Source of the DNA: UBA1046 sp050945515
GTDB lineage: Bacteria > Bacillota > Clostridia > Saccharofermentanales > DTU023
NCBI GenBank assembly: GCA_050945515.1
Contig: JBMNTB010000002.1
Span: 62,001 to 126,000, forward strand
Direction of reading: 5' to 3'
DNA length: 64,000 nt
Part shown: positions 1 to 7,864 of the stretch, piece after piece
Numbering within the stretch: the first letter of the stretch is position 1
How the letters are laid out: each line of letters begins with the position of its first letter
Notes under the pieces: generated by a model
Seen by the model: only the letters and a program-made list of their open reading frames with translations
Databases searched by the model: none
What the model was told of the DNA's origin: nothing
Position numbers and translations under genes: made by a program

Positions 1-498
1 GGAGACTACACACCAAATTTGCTGGAGTTGGATGAAGGAGAAACTGTAGTTGTGATGTATGCTACAGATAGTGAGTTCGCGGGGCAAATGCTTTTTGTTT
101 TTGAAGATCGCAGAGCAGTTCGAGTTGATGTCTCCGCTTATGAAACTAAAAATAGGCGCAGGAAAATTGTCAGTGCTTACTCTGATCATGCTCCGCTGGT
201 AGGAGCTGCATATATAGGTGTTGATGAAGATCCTGTATTCGGTGTTGTAAATAACCAGGGTAAGTTGTTGATATTTTCATCTTCCCAAGTAACTTATAAA
301 ACTACTCGCACGTCTAGAGGCAGCTTTATTATGTCCGGCAGCAAGCAGGATAAGACAATCACAAATTTCTTAAACAGCGCGGAATTGTCACAGTTGGAAG
401 ATCAGGGCTATTATAAAGTGAAAAAGCTTCCCGGTTCGGGACGGTACATACGCGATAAAGCATTTGAGGATAAGCAAATCAGCCTGGAGAATCTGTGA
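1..498 (+). CDS. parC: DNA topoisomerase IV / gyrase-like subunit A, C-terminal end (partial)
   Basis: The reading frame is open from the first base, so the gene begins outside the window; about 165 C-terminal residues are present. They read as the last blades of the type IIA topoisomerase A-subunit C-terminal DNA-wrapping domain, with a short V-x-N-x-G-K-x-L strand and an R-T-S-R-G turn like those of clostridial GyrA/ParC-like proteins. The enzyme relaxes or decatenates DNA together with a B subunit. The catalytic tyrosine domain lies upstream and cannot be seen, so ParC versus GyrA is not settled. Its stop codon overlaps the start of the next gene. Confidence 0.7.
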   Translation, partial: GDYTPNLLELDEGETVVVMYATDSEFAGQMLFVFEDRRAVRVDVSAYETKNRRRKIVSAYSDHAPLVGAAYIGVDEDPVFGVVNNQGKLLIFSSSQVTYKTTRTSRGSFIMSGSKQDKTITNFLNSAELSQLEDQGYYKVKKLPGSGRYIRDKAFEDKQISLENL

Positions 499-2360
499 TG
501 TCAAAGGAATGGATGCCACCGGGAGGACCTGACGGATACCGTAAGGTTAAAAAGAGCAGACTACGTCCTCTAATTATTATCCTGCTTCTTTCTGTTTTTA
601 TAGTTATAGCCATAGTTATCTGGCCCAAACAAGTTGTGCATGATTCCGATGTATATCTGAAAGCCATAGAGGAAAAAGATTATCAATATTTAATGGAGCT
701 ATATTCCGCTACTAGAGATTTGGCCTTTGATAATACTAAATCAAAAGCAGTCAGAGAAGCGAAATTAGCAGAGATGCATATCATCGAAACGCATATTAAA
801 GACAAGACATTATCCATTATTGAGCAGATTAAAAAGAATAACCCCCTTTCCACCGAAGATAAAAATTTTCTGTCACTAACTGGCATTGTTAGCACGGAAC
901 TGATAATTGAGTTTTTGGAAGAACAAGGCATCGAATTTGTTAAAGATAATATTACAGAGTCAGATTTTGCTGAACAACTGAAGACTTTACAACAAATTGA
1001 CCGTTTTCAATCAATAGTTAAGCCAATTATTGATTCTTTGGAAGCCATAAAACTTGTTCAAGACGATGTGAAACAGGCTGAACAATTCGCAAGTGACAAA
1101 AATTGGCCTATGGCGTACAAACTGTGGAATAGCTTATTACTGGAAGAAGTGCCATTGGCCGTTAGTAAATATGTGGAGCGTAGGAAAGATGAGATTGCGC
1201 AGGCAGTATATGATGAGTATCATCAGAAAATATCCCAATGCATCGAAAATGGCAGATATTATACTGCCAAAAAAGTACTGACGGAGGTTATGGTTTTCTT
1301 TCCGGACGATCCGGAGTTTTTAAGCTGGTATAGTCAGGTTAGTTCGGCTACAGACTCTGTTCAAGTTAGTTGGAACCGAGCTATAGAACATATCACAATG
1401 AGGCCGATTATTATTGATGCTGCACGTGCTTTTGACAATGATATTTATGCCAAGCAGGCGGATTCTTTGATGATTACTGCCGATGAATTCAAATCCATCT
1501 TAAGTCAGCTGCTGGCCAATGATTATATCTTGGTACCTGGAGATAGCTTTATTTCTGAGAAGGGAAAATACACGCCAATCCTTATCCCTGAGGGCAAGAA
1601 ACCATTGGTTTTGGTAATTGAAAGTTTTGCATATTCCCCTTTAAGAGCAGAGAGTGGGACAGCTGAGTGTCTGGAGTTGACAGACCAAAATAAAATTGTC
1701 GGGGTGCTGACAGACCATATTACAGGCAGTAAAGAAATTCTTGAAGCCAATTCCGAAATAGGGTTACTCAATGCCTTCTGCCGAGAGCATCCTGAGTTTT
1801 CTTATGATGGGGCTAAAGCCACGTTGGCCATTACTGCTAACCGCAGTATTTTTGGTTATATATATTCCCAAGCTTCGCTAGATAATTGGAATGAGGAGAG
1901 GAGACAGCTGAATCTTGCCCCCCTTGAGTTAAGCCAGGATGAATTAATGATTAATCGAACTAAAATAAAAGAAATTGCAGATGAGTTGCGCATAGAAGGA
2001 TATACTCTGGCCAGTAATACCTGGGGAGGAATAAATATTCCGAACAGTAACCTTGAAGCTATAGTTAAGGATTTAAAAAAATGGCAGGATGAGGTTGAAC
2101 CTTTAATTGGTAAAGTTAGAATTTTGCATTATCCAAATGGTGATCATGTTTTTTCGGATTCCACAAGATTATCACTTTTGACGGATGCCGGCTTTTGCAT
2201 TCTTTCAGGATATGGAAACAAAGCATATATGGTTTCAGGTAAAGGTCATGTGCATACTGATAAGGTCTACATAGGTGGCGATGAACTGAGAAAACCCCAA
2301 AGGCAAAATCTTGGTCGTTTTTTTGATTCTGACAAAATTTTGAGCAGTTCCCGACCTTAG
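495..2360 (+). CDS. Membrane-anchored, polysaccharide-deacetylase-like protein with degenerate catalytic motifs
   Basis: A 621-residue protein starting at GTG 495 (or ATG 498), overlapping the preceding stop, with a GGAG just upstream. Residues 24-43 form one transmembrane anchor after a basic cytoplasmic tail; residues 50-290 are helical and charged. From about residue 360 the sequence follows the NodB/polysaccharide-deacetylase layout found in clostridial secreted proteins. The positions expected to hold the metal and catalytic residues are changed: the usual Asp-Asp is Glu-Ser (residues 376-377), and the H-T-x-x-H block reads SNTWGG (507-512). The later YPNGD element is kept. I infer an extracytoplasmic cell-wall-binding or scaffolding pseudoenzyme rather than an active deacetylase. 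The exact substrate is unknown. Confidence 0.55.
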   Translation: MMSKEWMPPGGPDGYRKVKKSRLRPLIIILLLSVFIVIAIVIWPKQVVHDSDVYLKAIEEKDYQYLMELYSATRDLAFDNTKSKAVREAKLAEMHIIETHIKDKTLSIIEQIKKNNPLSTEDKNFLSLTGIVSTELIIEFLEEQGIEFVKDNITESDFAEQLKTLQQIDRFQSIVKPIIDSLEAIKLVQDDVKQAEQFASDKNWPMAYKLWNSLLLEEVPLAVSKYVERRKDEIAQAVYDEYHQKISQCIENGRYYTAKKVLTEVMVFFPDDPEFLSWYSQVSSATDSVQVSWNRAIEHITMRPIIIDAARAFDNDIYAKQADSLMITADEFKSILSQLLANDYILVPGDSFISEKGKYTPILIPEGKKPLVLVIESFAYSPLRAESGTAECLELTDQNKIVGVLTDHITGSKEILEANSEIGLLNAFCREHPEFSYDGAKATLAITANRSIFGYIYSQASLDNWNEERRQLNLAPLELSQDELMINRTKIKEIADELRIEGYTLASNTWGGINIPNSNLEAIVKDLKKWQDEVEPLIGKVRILHYPNGDHVFSDSTRLSLLTDAGFCILSGYGNKAYMVSGKGHVHTDKVYIGGDELRKPQRQNLGRFFDSDKILSSSRP

Positions 2361-2393
2361 TAATCGACCTTAGTAATCGTACCTTAGTAATCG
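2354..2393 (+). repeat. Three tandem copies of a 13-bp unit
   Basis: The unit ACCTTAGTAATCG occurs at 2354-2366, 2367-2379 and, after one extra base, 2381-2393. The first copy contains the TAG stop of the preceding gene. No function is visible; slipped-strand duplication of the gene end is the simplest explanation. Confidence 0.9.
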
Positions 2394-2442
2394 CATAGTA
2401 GTGATTGGAGTAGCGACTTAGGGCATGCTAAAATAGATAGAT

Positions 2443-2973
2443 ATGTGGCTGAAAAATTTTCGCAAGCAAATGATGCCAGACTGGTATGTGACAGACCTTA
2501 GACGAGTTGATTGGTCTAAGCTTGTAGAGCGTGGAATTAAAGTTGTTATGCTGGATCTTGATAATACATTGGCACAACATGGGTCCCGCAGTGGTGATGA
2601 GTACGCCGATGAGGTTATCGCCGCAGTAAAGCAAGCCGGATTAATGCCTGTTCTGCTAACTAATGCGAGAGGTGAGAGAGGCTACCAATTTGCTGAAGCG
2701 ACAGGGATCGCATATGAGGGCAGGGCCGGCAAGCCGGGTACTTCCGGAATTCTAAAGATAATGCAACGCTATCAAGTTACTCCTGATCAAGTAGTTTTGG
2801 TTGGGGATCAAATTTTTACAGATGTTCTGGCGGGTAAAAGAGCAGGTGTCTTTATTCTACTGGTCAAACCTCGTTTCCACAGCGAAATAATCTCGATAAA
2901 ATTTAAAAGGTGGTTCGAAGCGCTGCTAATTAACAAAAGGGATTATGATTTTCTGGAGGATATCTTGCTCTAA
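2443..2973 (+). CDS. yqeG: YqeG-family HAD-superfamily phosphatase
   Basis: A 176-residue cytoplasmic protein of the YqeG (HAD IIIA) family. HAD motif I reads MLDLDNTLA, motif II is the LLTNA strand, and motif III/IV is VGDQIFTDVLAGKRAG; the position of the second motif I aspartate is asparagine (DLDNT), which is how YqeG proteins normally look. The family is conserved across Bacillota, usually near ribosome-assembly or shikimate genes; related proteins act as phosphatases but the physiological substrate is not established. The ATG at 2443 has only a weak upstream ribosome-binding site. It is followed by the efp gene after about 110 bases. Confidence 0.85.
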   Translation: MWLKNFRKQMMPDWYVTDLRRVDWSKLVERGIKVVMLDLDNTLAQHGSRSGDEYADEVIAAVKQAGLMPVLLTNARGERGYQFAEATGIAYEGRAGKPGTSGILKIMQRYQVTPDQVVLVGDQIFTDVLAGKRAGVFILLVKPRFHSEIISIKFKRWFEALLINKRDYDFLEDILL

Positions 2974-3081
2974 ATCATTAAATATTGTTCAGTCAGAATG
3001 GTTTGCGGACTGACCAGATATAGCATAGAATATACGCGATAGATGAATATATGCGCTAAATAGGCATTTACGGAGGTATTT

Positions 3082-3639
3082 ATGATTAGTGCAGGTGATT
3101 TCCGTAATGGAGTAAATTTCGTAATGGACGGTCAAATTTACCAAGTTGTTGATTTCCAGCATGTGAAACCGGGAAAAGGTTCTGCTTTTGTACGTACAAC
3201 TTATAAAAATCTGAAGACAGGTAGTGTTGTGCAAAAGAGCTTTAATCCGTCGGAAAAATTTGAACAAGCTCAACTCAGTCGCCGTGATATGTCATATTTA
3301 TACTCAGATGGCGATCTGTTATATTTCATGGATGTAGAATCCTATGACCAGATACCGATTGCCAAAGAAACTTTGGGTGATGGTATAACATTTCTCAAAG
3401 AGGGAATGACTTGTCGTGTAGTATCTTGGAGTGGGGAAATTCTCGAGGTTGAGCCACCGACTTTTGTTGAACTTGAAGTTACCGAATGCGAGCCTGCTGT
3501 GCGGGGAGATACTGCTACAACTGCCAATAAGAATGCTACGGTTGAAACGGGTGCCGTTTTGAAAGTACCCTTGTTTATCAATCGCGGCGATATCATACGC
3601 ATAGATACCAGGTCCGGCGAATATATGGAACGTGCCTAA
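3082..3639 (+). CDS. efp: Translation elongation factor P
   Basis: A 185-residue protein of the normal EF-P length with the three beta-barrel arrangement: an N-terminal KOW-like domain (starting MISAGDFRNG), an OB domain and a C-terminal OB domain ending in the family signature GDIIRIDTRSGEYMERA. EF-P binds between the P and E sites and relieves ribosome stalling at consecutive prolines. The tip of domain I reads H-V-K-P-G-K-G, giving a lysine at the modification loop. A GGAGG sits about 7 bases before the ATG. The next gene starts before this one stops, so they are translationally coupled. Confidence 0.97.
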   Translation: MISAGDFRNGVNFVMDGQIYQVVDFQHVKPGKGSAFVRTTYKNLKTGSVVQKSFNPSEKFEQAQLSRRDMSYLYSDGDLLYFMDVESYDQIPIAKETLGDGITFLKEGMTCRVVSWSGEILEVEPPTFVELEVTECEPAVRGDTATTANKNATVETGAVLKVPLFINRGDIIRIDTRSGEYMERA

Positions 3640-4036
3640 AGTTATGTCTGAAGAAGCGAATCGTTACTCAATTAAAGGTGAGCGTACGATGTCGCAAGGC
3701 TTCGTGGCTCAGTATGCGGCGGAGGCTACAATGGCTACGAAAGGTGTTGACAGCCTTGATAGAGGTCTTATCGTGTCTCTGAAAGAATCTATCGGTGTGA
3801 GCCATGAAGGCAAAGGAGTCAAGGTATCATTCCGAAGTGATCGATCTGATGCGGTTTCCATTACTGTTTACCCAATTATCGAGTTTGGCTATGTGATGCC
3901 TGATGTTGCCTGGTCTATTCAGGAACATGTCAAAGAGGAAGTAGAGCTATACACGGGACTTAATGTTGAAGCTGTTGATGTCCATGTAATGGGGGTCTCC
4001 GATATTGGTATCCAGACAGAATTAGATGAGGAATAA
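3632..4036 (+). CDS. Asp23/Gls24-family envelope stress protein
   Basis: A 134-residue protein, shorter if the ATG at 3644 or 3690 is used; the GTG at 3632 overlaps the efp stop and none of the candidates has a strong ribosome-binding site. The body follows the DUF322/Asp23 fold: a GVDSL turn, the GKGVKVSF strand, the D-A-V-S-I-T-V-Y-P-I strand, and a C-terminal G-L-N-V-E-A-V-D-V-H-V strand. In Bacillota Asp23 proteins sit at the membrane through AmaP and respond to cell-wall or alkaline stress. The next two genes encode the matching membrane partners, which supports the assignment. Confidence 0.88.
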   Translation: MPKVMSEEANRYSIKGERTMSQGFVAQYAAEATMATKGVDSLDRGLIVSLKESIGVSHEGKGVKVSFRSDRSDAVSITVYPIIEFGYVMPDVAWSIQEHVKEEVELYTGLNVEAVDVHVMGVSDIGIQTELDEE

Positions 4037-4044
4037 TTTGGAAG

Positions 4045-4596
4045 ATGAATAGAATTAATCGCTTTATAATTATAGCTTTCTCCTTTGTATTGGCTGTGTT
4101 TTTTTTGTTGATTCTACTGATGCTGTCCAATGAATTCATTCTCAAAGGAATGATTGAAACAGTAATTGATATAGCACAAAAGCAGCCGTATAAGACAGTT
4201 GCTATGATTGCTTGTCTGATCATTGTGCTGATATCTCTAGCGGTTATGGTTGTTACGATCCTGACCGGCAGAATGAGAAAGCAAAGAGTGCGTTTAAATG
4301 AAATAGGTGCTATTGATATCGGTGTTGATGCCATAGAAAATATTGCATTGAATGCAGCCAAAGCATCACAGTCAGGCGTCAAATCAGCTAAAGCTTGGGT
4401 TTCGCCTTATAAAGGCGGGAAAATCTCAGTTACTATGAATGTAATGGCTTATTCTGACGTTGAGCTACCATTAATGATGTCTCGACTGCAGGAAAGAGTG
4501 AAAAAAGATATTGAGAAATATACAGGCATTGAAGTGGCTGATGTTCAGGTTAAAGTAAATCGCGTAGAAGCCATTGCGGCTCGTGTTGAGCGCTGA
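4045..4596 (+). CDS. amaP: AmaP-like membrane anchor of the Asp23 system
   Basis: A 183-residue protein with two predicted transmembrane segments near the N terminus (residues about 8-30 and 51-74) followed by a cytoplasmic Asp23-like domain. That domain repeats the GGKISVTMNVMAYSDVELP and GIEVADVQVKVNRVE pattern of the preceding gene. This layout is that of AmaP, which tethers Asp23 to the membrane in Staphylococcus and relatives. It lies eight bases downstream of the Asp23 gene and directly before a DUF2273 gene, the usual trio. Confidence 0.88.
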   Translation: MNRINRFIIIAFSFVLAVFFLLILLMLSNEFILKGMIETVIDIAQKQPYKTVAMIACLIIVLISLAVMVVTILTGRMRKQRVRLNEIGAIDIGVDAIENIALNAAKASQSGVKSAKAWVSPYKGGKISVTMNVMAYSDVELPLMMSRLQERVKKDIEKYTGIEVADVQVKVNRVEAIAARVER

Positions 4597-4607
4597 GGGC
4601 AGCGTAA

Positions 4608-4850
4608 ATGGCGCCCAGAAATTTGTTGCAAATTATTCGTGATGGCTTCGCACGCAACAGTCCCGGTATTGCCGGTGCAGCAATTGGACTTGCAATCGGT
4701 TTACTCTGGGTTTTGTTTGGCTTCTTTAGAATGTTATTTATTCTGATTCTAGGCGTTGTGGGATATTATGTGGGAGCGAAATATTTCAGCCAGCCTGATG
4801 CGATCAGATCCTTACTTGACAGATTATTTCCACCTGGCAGATTTCGCTGA
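4608..4850 (+). CDS. DUF2273 small integral membrane protein
   Basis: An 80-residue protein with two closely spaced hydrophobic helices separated by LLWVLFGFFRM, matching the short DUF2273 family. These proteins occur almost always beside Asp23/AmaP genes, as here, and are presumed part of the same envelope module; no biochemical role is known. The ATG at 4608 follows the amaP stop by about a dozen bases. Confidence 0.85.
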   Translation: MAPRNLLQIIRDGFARNSPGIAGAAIGLAIGLLWVLFGFFRMLFILILGVVGYYVGAKYFSQPDAIRSLLDRLFPPGRFR

Positions 4851-4873
4851 TCTATATAGAGGGGTGGTTAGAA

Positions 4874-5329
4874 TTGAGTCGTAAACTAGCGCGCGAACGT
4901 GCATTTATGTTTCTATATAGCCTTGAAATTCAACCTGATGACTATATTTTACAAAGACGACTTTTTTTAGATGAATGGCGTTTATCCAGAGCTGATACTG
5001 ACTTTTTTGATTTAATAGTAACCGGTGTTCTTGAGCACAAAGAGGAATTTGATCGCGAAATAGAACCGCGGCTTATAGGCTGGGCTATTTCGCGTTTGCC
5101 GCGTATTGACTTAACAATTATGCGCCTAGCATTGTTTGAAATGAAGTATTTAGAGGATATACCAACATCGGTATCTATTTCGGAAGCTGTTATTTTGGCG
5201 CGCAAATATAGTGACGAAAAATCGAGATCGTATATTAATGCTATTTTGGGCGGGATAGAACGAGACAGCACATTTGTAGGGTGTAAAAGCACTGATGCCG
5301 TTAAGGATAACAAGGATGAAAATTCTTAG
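4874..5329 (+). CDS. nusB: Transcription antitermination factor NusB
   Basis: A 151-residue protein of the normal NusB length. The N-terminal R-x-x-A-x-x-x-L-Y motif (RERAFMFLYSLE) and the C-terminal IPTSVSISEAVILARKYSDEK segment are both diagnostic. NusB with NusE (S10) binds boxA RNA and supports antitermination of rRNA operons. The start is a TTG at 4874 preceded by GGGGTGG at 4861. The gene overlaps the first codons of xseA, and nusB-xseAB-ispA-dxs is a standard Bacillota order. Confidence 0.95.
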   Translation: MSRKLARERAFMFLYSLEIQPDDYILQRRLFLDEWRLSRADTDFFDLIVTGVLEHKEEFDREIEPRLIGWAISRLPRIDLTIMRLALFEMKYLEDIPTSVSISEAVILARKYSDEKSRSYINAILGGIERDSTFVGCKSTDAVKDNKDENS

Positions 5330-6689
5330 TGTCAGCGAATTAAATCAATATGTTGCCAAGGTTCTCAGCCAGGACTTTTTGCTAAATTCTCTCCGGGTAG
5401 AGGGTGAGATCTCCGGTGGCAAACTTTATCCATCGGGTCATTATTATTTTACTCTAAAAGATAGCAAGGCTCAGATTAGCTGTGTCTGTTTTAAATCTGC
5501 AATGTCTAATCTTGATTTTAAGCCGGTTGATGGACAACATGTAATTGTTGCCGGATATGCCACCATTTATGAACAAGGCGGTAGGTTTCAGATCATTGTC
5601 CGTTCTATAGAGCGAGCAGGGGAAGGCTTGCTGTATGCTAGATTTGTTGAATTGAGAGACCGTTTACAGAAAAGGGGTCTCTTTGCTGAGGAGAGGAAGA
5701 AAGAGATTCCTTTTCTGCCGGAACGAATTGGAATTATTACTTCTTTGGAGGGGGCAGTTATTCGTGATATTGTCCATATTCTACGCAGGAGATTCCCCGG
5801 TTTTGTTATTAAAATTTTTCCGGTGTCGGTTCAAGGATCTTCCTCGGCCCAGGAAATTGTTACTGCCTTGGCATTGGCTAATAGTGAAGCTGACTGTGAT
5901 GTTCTGATTATCTGCCGTGGCGGCGGATCACTTGAAGATTTGATGCCATTTAATAGCGAAGAGGTTGCTCTGGCAGTTTCCGCTTCAGAAATTCCTGTTA
6001 TTTCTGCCGTTGGCCATGAAACTGATTATACAATTTGTGATTTCGTTTCTGATTTGAGAGCGCCTACGCCCTCAGCAGCAGCTGAACTGGTTTTGCCTCG
6101 GAAGTCTGATTTATTGACAAAGCTGGATATGTATCGCAATCGAATGAGGACACTTCTTTTACATGCTTTTGACCTGGCAAATAGCAAATTAAAACATTTG
6201 ACGGAGCGTCCTGTTTTGAAACAAGGTGATTATTTAATCAGTTCACGGGCGCAAAAATTAGATATGCTGAGTTGGCGCTTGCAGAGCAGTCTGAATGCCG
6301 TATCTGCAGATCAACCCTCACGACTTGCCAGGTTGAAAGATAGGATTGAAAGATCAAGTTTAAGCATACTGCAGCACCAATCTGTTCTTCTTGAGAAAAG
6401 CCGGGATATGCTCAGAGCAAATATGTCTCAAAGGCTATCACATGAACGTTTGAGTCTGGACAAACTGACGGCTAAACTTCTAGCTTTAGATCCCAATGCT
6501 GTTGTCAGGAGAGGCTATGCCAGGTTGAGCTGCATAGAAACCGGCAAAGCAATAAGCTCACTGGAACAGTTAGCTATAGGTGCCGATATACGCATTTATC
6601 TGGCAGATGGAATTGCTGATGCCAGGATCAAAGAGCTTTGGCCTTTGGAATTATTAGATAACTTGCAGGAGGGGAGCCTTCCTGATTGA
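5316..6689 (+). CDS. xseA: Exonuclease VII large subunit
   Basis: A 457-residue protein when started at ATG 5316, chosen because the homology begins at MKILSVSELN and an AAGGA precedes it; an in-frame ATG at 5295 would add seven residues. Domains in order: OB-fold DNA-binding domain (about 1-100), catalytic core with the GRGGGSLEDL and AVGHETDYTICDFVSDLRAPTPSAAAE signatures (about 130-280), then a long coiled coil. With XseB it degrades single-stranded DNA from both ends into oligonucleotides. The stop is immediately followed by xseB. Confidence 0.97.
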   Translation: MKILSVSELNQYVAKVLSQDFLLNSLRVEGEISGGKLYPSGHYYFTLKDSKAQISCVCFKSAMSNLDFKPVDGQHVIVAGYATIYEQGGRFQIIVRSIERAGEGLLYARFVELRDRLQKRGLFAEERKKEIPFLPERIGIITSLEGAVIRDIVHILRRRFPGFVIKIFPVSVQGSSSAQEIVTALALANSEADCDVLIICRGGGSLEDLMPFNSEEVALAVSASEIPVISAVGHETDYTICDFVSDLRAPTPSAAAELVLPRKSDLLTKLDMYRNRMRTLLLHAFDLANSKLKHLTERPVLKQGDYLISSRAQKLDMLSWRLQSSLNAVSADQPSRLARLKDRIERSSLSILQHQSVLLEKSRDMLRANMSQRLSHERLSLDKLTAKLLALDPNAVVRRGYARLSCIETGKAISSLEQLAIGADIRIYLADGIADARIKELWPLELLDNLQEGSLPD

Positions 6690-6713
6690 ATGAGAGAAAG
6701 GGAAATATCATCA

Positions 6714-6962
6714 ATGGATAATAAAGAGACACAATTAGAATTAAGTTACGAGGCAGCTGTGGAACGACTGGAAGAGATTGTTAATCTTCTTGAGAAGGGC
6801 GAGGCACCATTAGAAGAATCACTTAATTTATTTAGAGAAGGTGTAACTTTGGCTAAAGCCTGCGAAGAGAAATTATCGGCGCTGACGGAGGAGATCAGCA
6901 AAATTCAGTTGGGCCCCGAGGGGAAAATGATTGAAACTAAGGTTGAATTCCCGGATGCTTAA
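6714..6962 (+). CDS. xseB: Exonuclease VII small subunit
   Basis: An 82-residue protein when started at ATG 6714, which has an AAAGGGA at a good distance; the ATG at 6690, directly after the xseA stop, would add eight residues. It carries the family signature YEAAVERLEEIVNLLEKGE, then PLEESLNLFREGV, and is helical throughout. Several small subunits bind each large subunit to form exonuclease VII. The 3' end overlaps the start of ispA. Confidence 0.95.
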   Translation: MDNKETQLELSYEAAVERLEEIVNLLEKGEAPLEESLNLFREGVTLAKACEEKLSALTEEISKIQLGPEGKMIETKVEFPDA

Positions 6963-7863
6963 ATCAGATTTTAATGCCGTGCTTCTTCAGCACCAGATAG
7001 CTATCGAAAGCTTCTTGGAGGATTATACATCGAATTATACTGAAACCTCGGGAAGTAGTGCCGCTATAGCGTCCAGATATAGTCTGCTGGGTGGCGGCAA
7101 ACGTATCCGGCCAATCTTGCTAATAGAAGTAGCTAAGCTGTATGGTGTCAAAGAGTCAGACTATCACCCTTTTGCGGCTGCAATTGAAATGATTCACACC
7201 TATTCGTTGATCCATGATGATTTACCGGCCATGGATGATGATGACCTAAGACGGGGGCAGCCCTCATGCCATAAAAAATACGGAGAAGCCACAGCCATTT
7301 TGGCAGGGGATCTTTTGTTGACAGCCGCTTTTGAGATTATGTTGCGGGATATATCTCATTCATCTGCGTTAATAGAAGAAAAGATTCAGGCTGCACTGCT
7401 GATTGCTGAAGCTGCCGGCGGTCAAGGTATGATCGCCGGGCAATGTCTGGATTTGCAGTTAGAACAAGTTAAGGCGACAGAAATCATATTGACTGACCTG
7501 CAACATAAGAAAACAGGCGCATTACTGGTTGCTTCCTTGCTGGCAGGAGCTGTTTTGGGAAAAGCTACTGAGTTTGAGATCGGCCTATGGAAGCAGCTAG
7601 GTTTAATATGGGGCTTAATATTTCAGATGGTGGACGATGTGCTTGATTTTACTTCTGACGCGTCGGTGCTTGGAAAATCAACCGGTAAAGATGAGCGCGA
7701 TCAAAAAAGTACCTTTGTTACGGTCTATGGTCTTAGTATGACAAAGGAATTGATCAGAAAAGAACAGGGCAAAGCCTTAAAGCTGCTGGAAATATTGGCA
7801 GACGAGCAGGATATAGGTTTTTTTGTGGCCTTGAACGATTATCTTCCTGAACGGGCTAAATAG
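6955..7863 (+). CDS. ispA: Polyprenyl synthetase (farnesyl/geranyl diphosphate synthase type)
   Basis: About 302 residues from ATG 6955, which overlaps the xseB stop; the family N terminus fits this start better than an upstream ATG at 6931. The first aspartate-rich motif reads DDLPAMDDDDLRRG, preceded by GGGKRIRP, and the second reads DDVLDFTSD, with K-S-T-G-K-D just after. These are the allylic substrate and magnesium sites of short-chain trans-prenyl transferases, which condense isopentenyl diphosphate units for quinones, undecaprenol and other isoprenoids. Its position before dxs places it in the MEP-pathway operon. Confidence 0.95.
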   Translation: MLKSDFNAVLLQHQIAIESFLEDYTSNYTETSGSSAAIASRYSLLGGGKRIRPILLIEVAKLYGVKESDYHPFAAAIEMIHTYSLIHDDLPAMDDDDLRRGQPSCHKKYGEATAILAGDLLLTAAFEIMLRDISHSSALIEEKIQAALLIAEAAGGQGMIAGQCLDLQLEQVKATEIILTDLQHKKTGALLVASLLAGAVLGKATEFEIGLWKQLGLIWGLIFQMVDDVLDFTSDASVLGKSTGKDERDQKSTFVTVYGLSMTKELIRKEQGKALKLLEILADEQDIGFFVALNDYLPERAK

Positions 7864-7864
7864 G

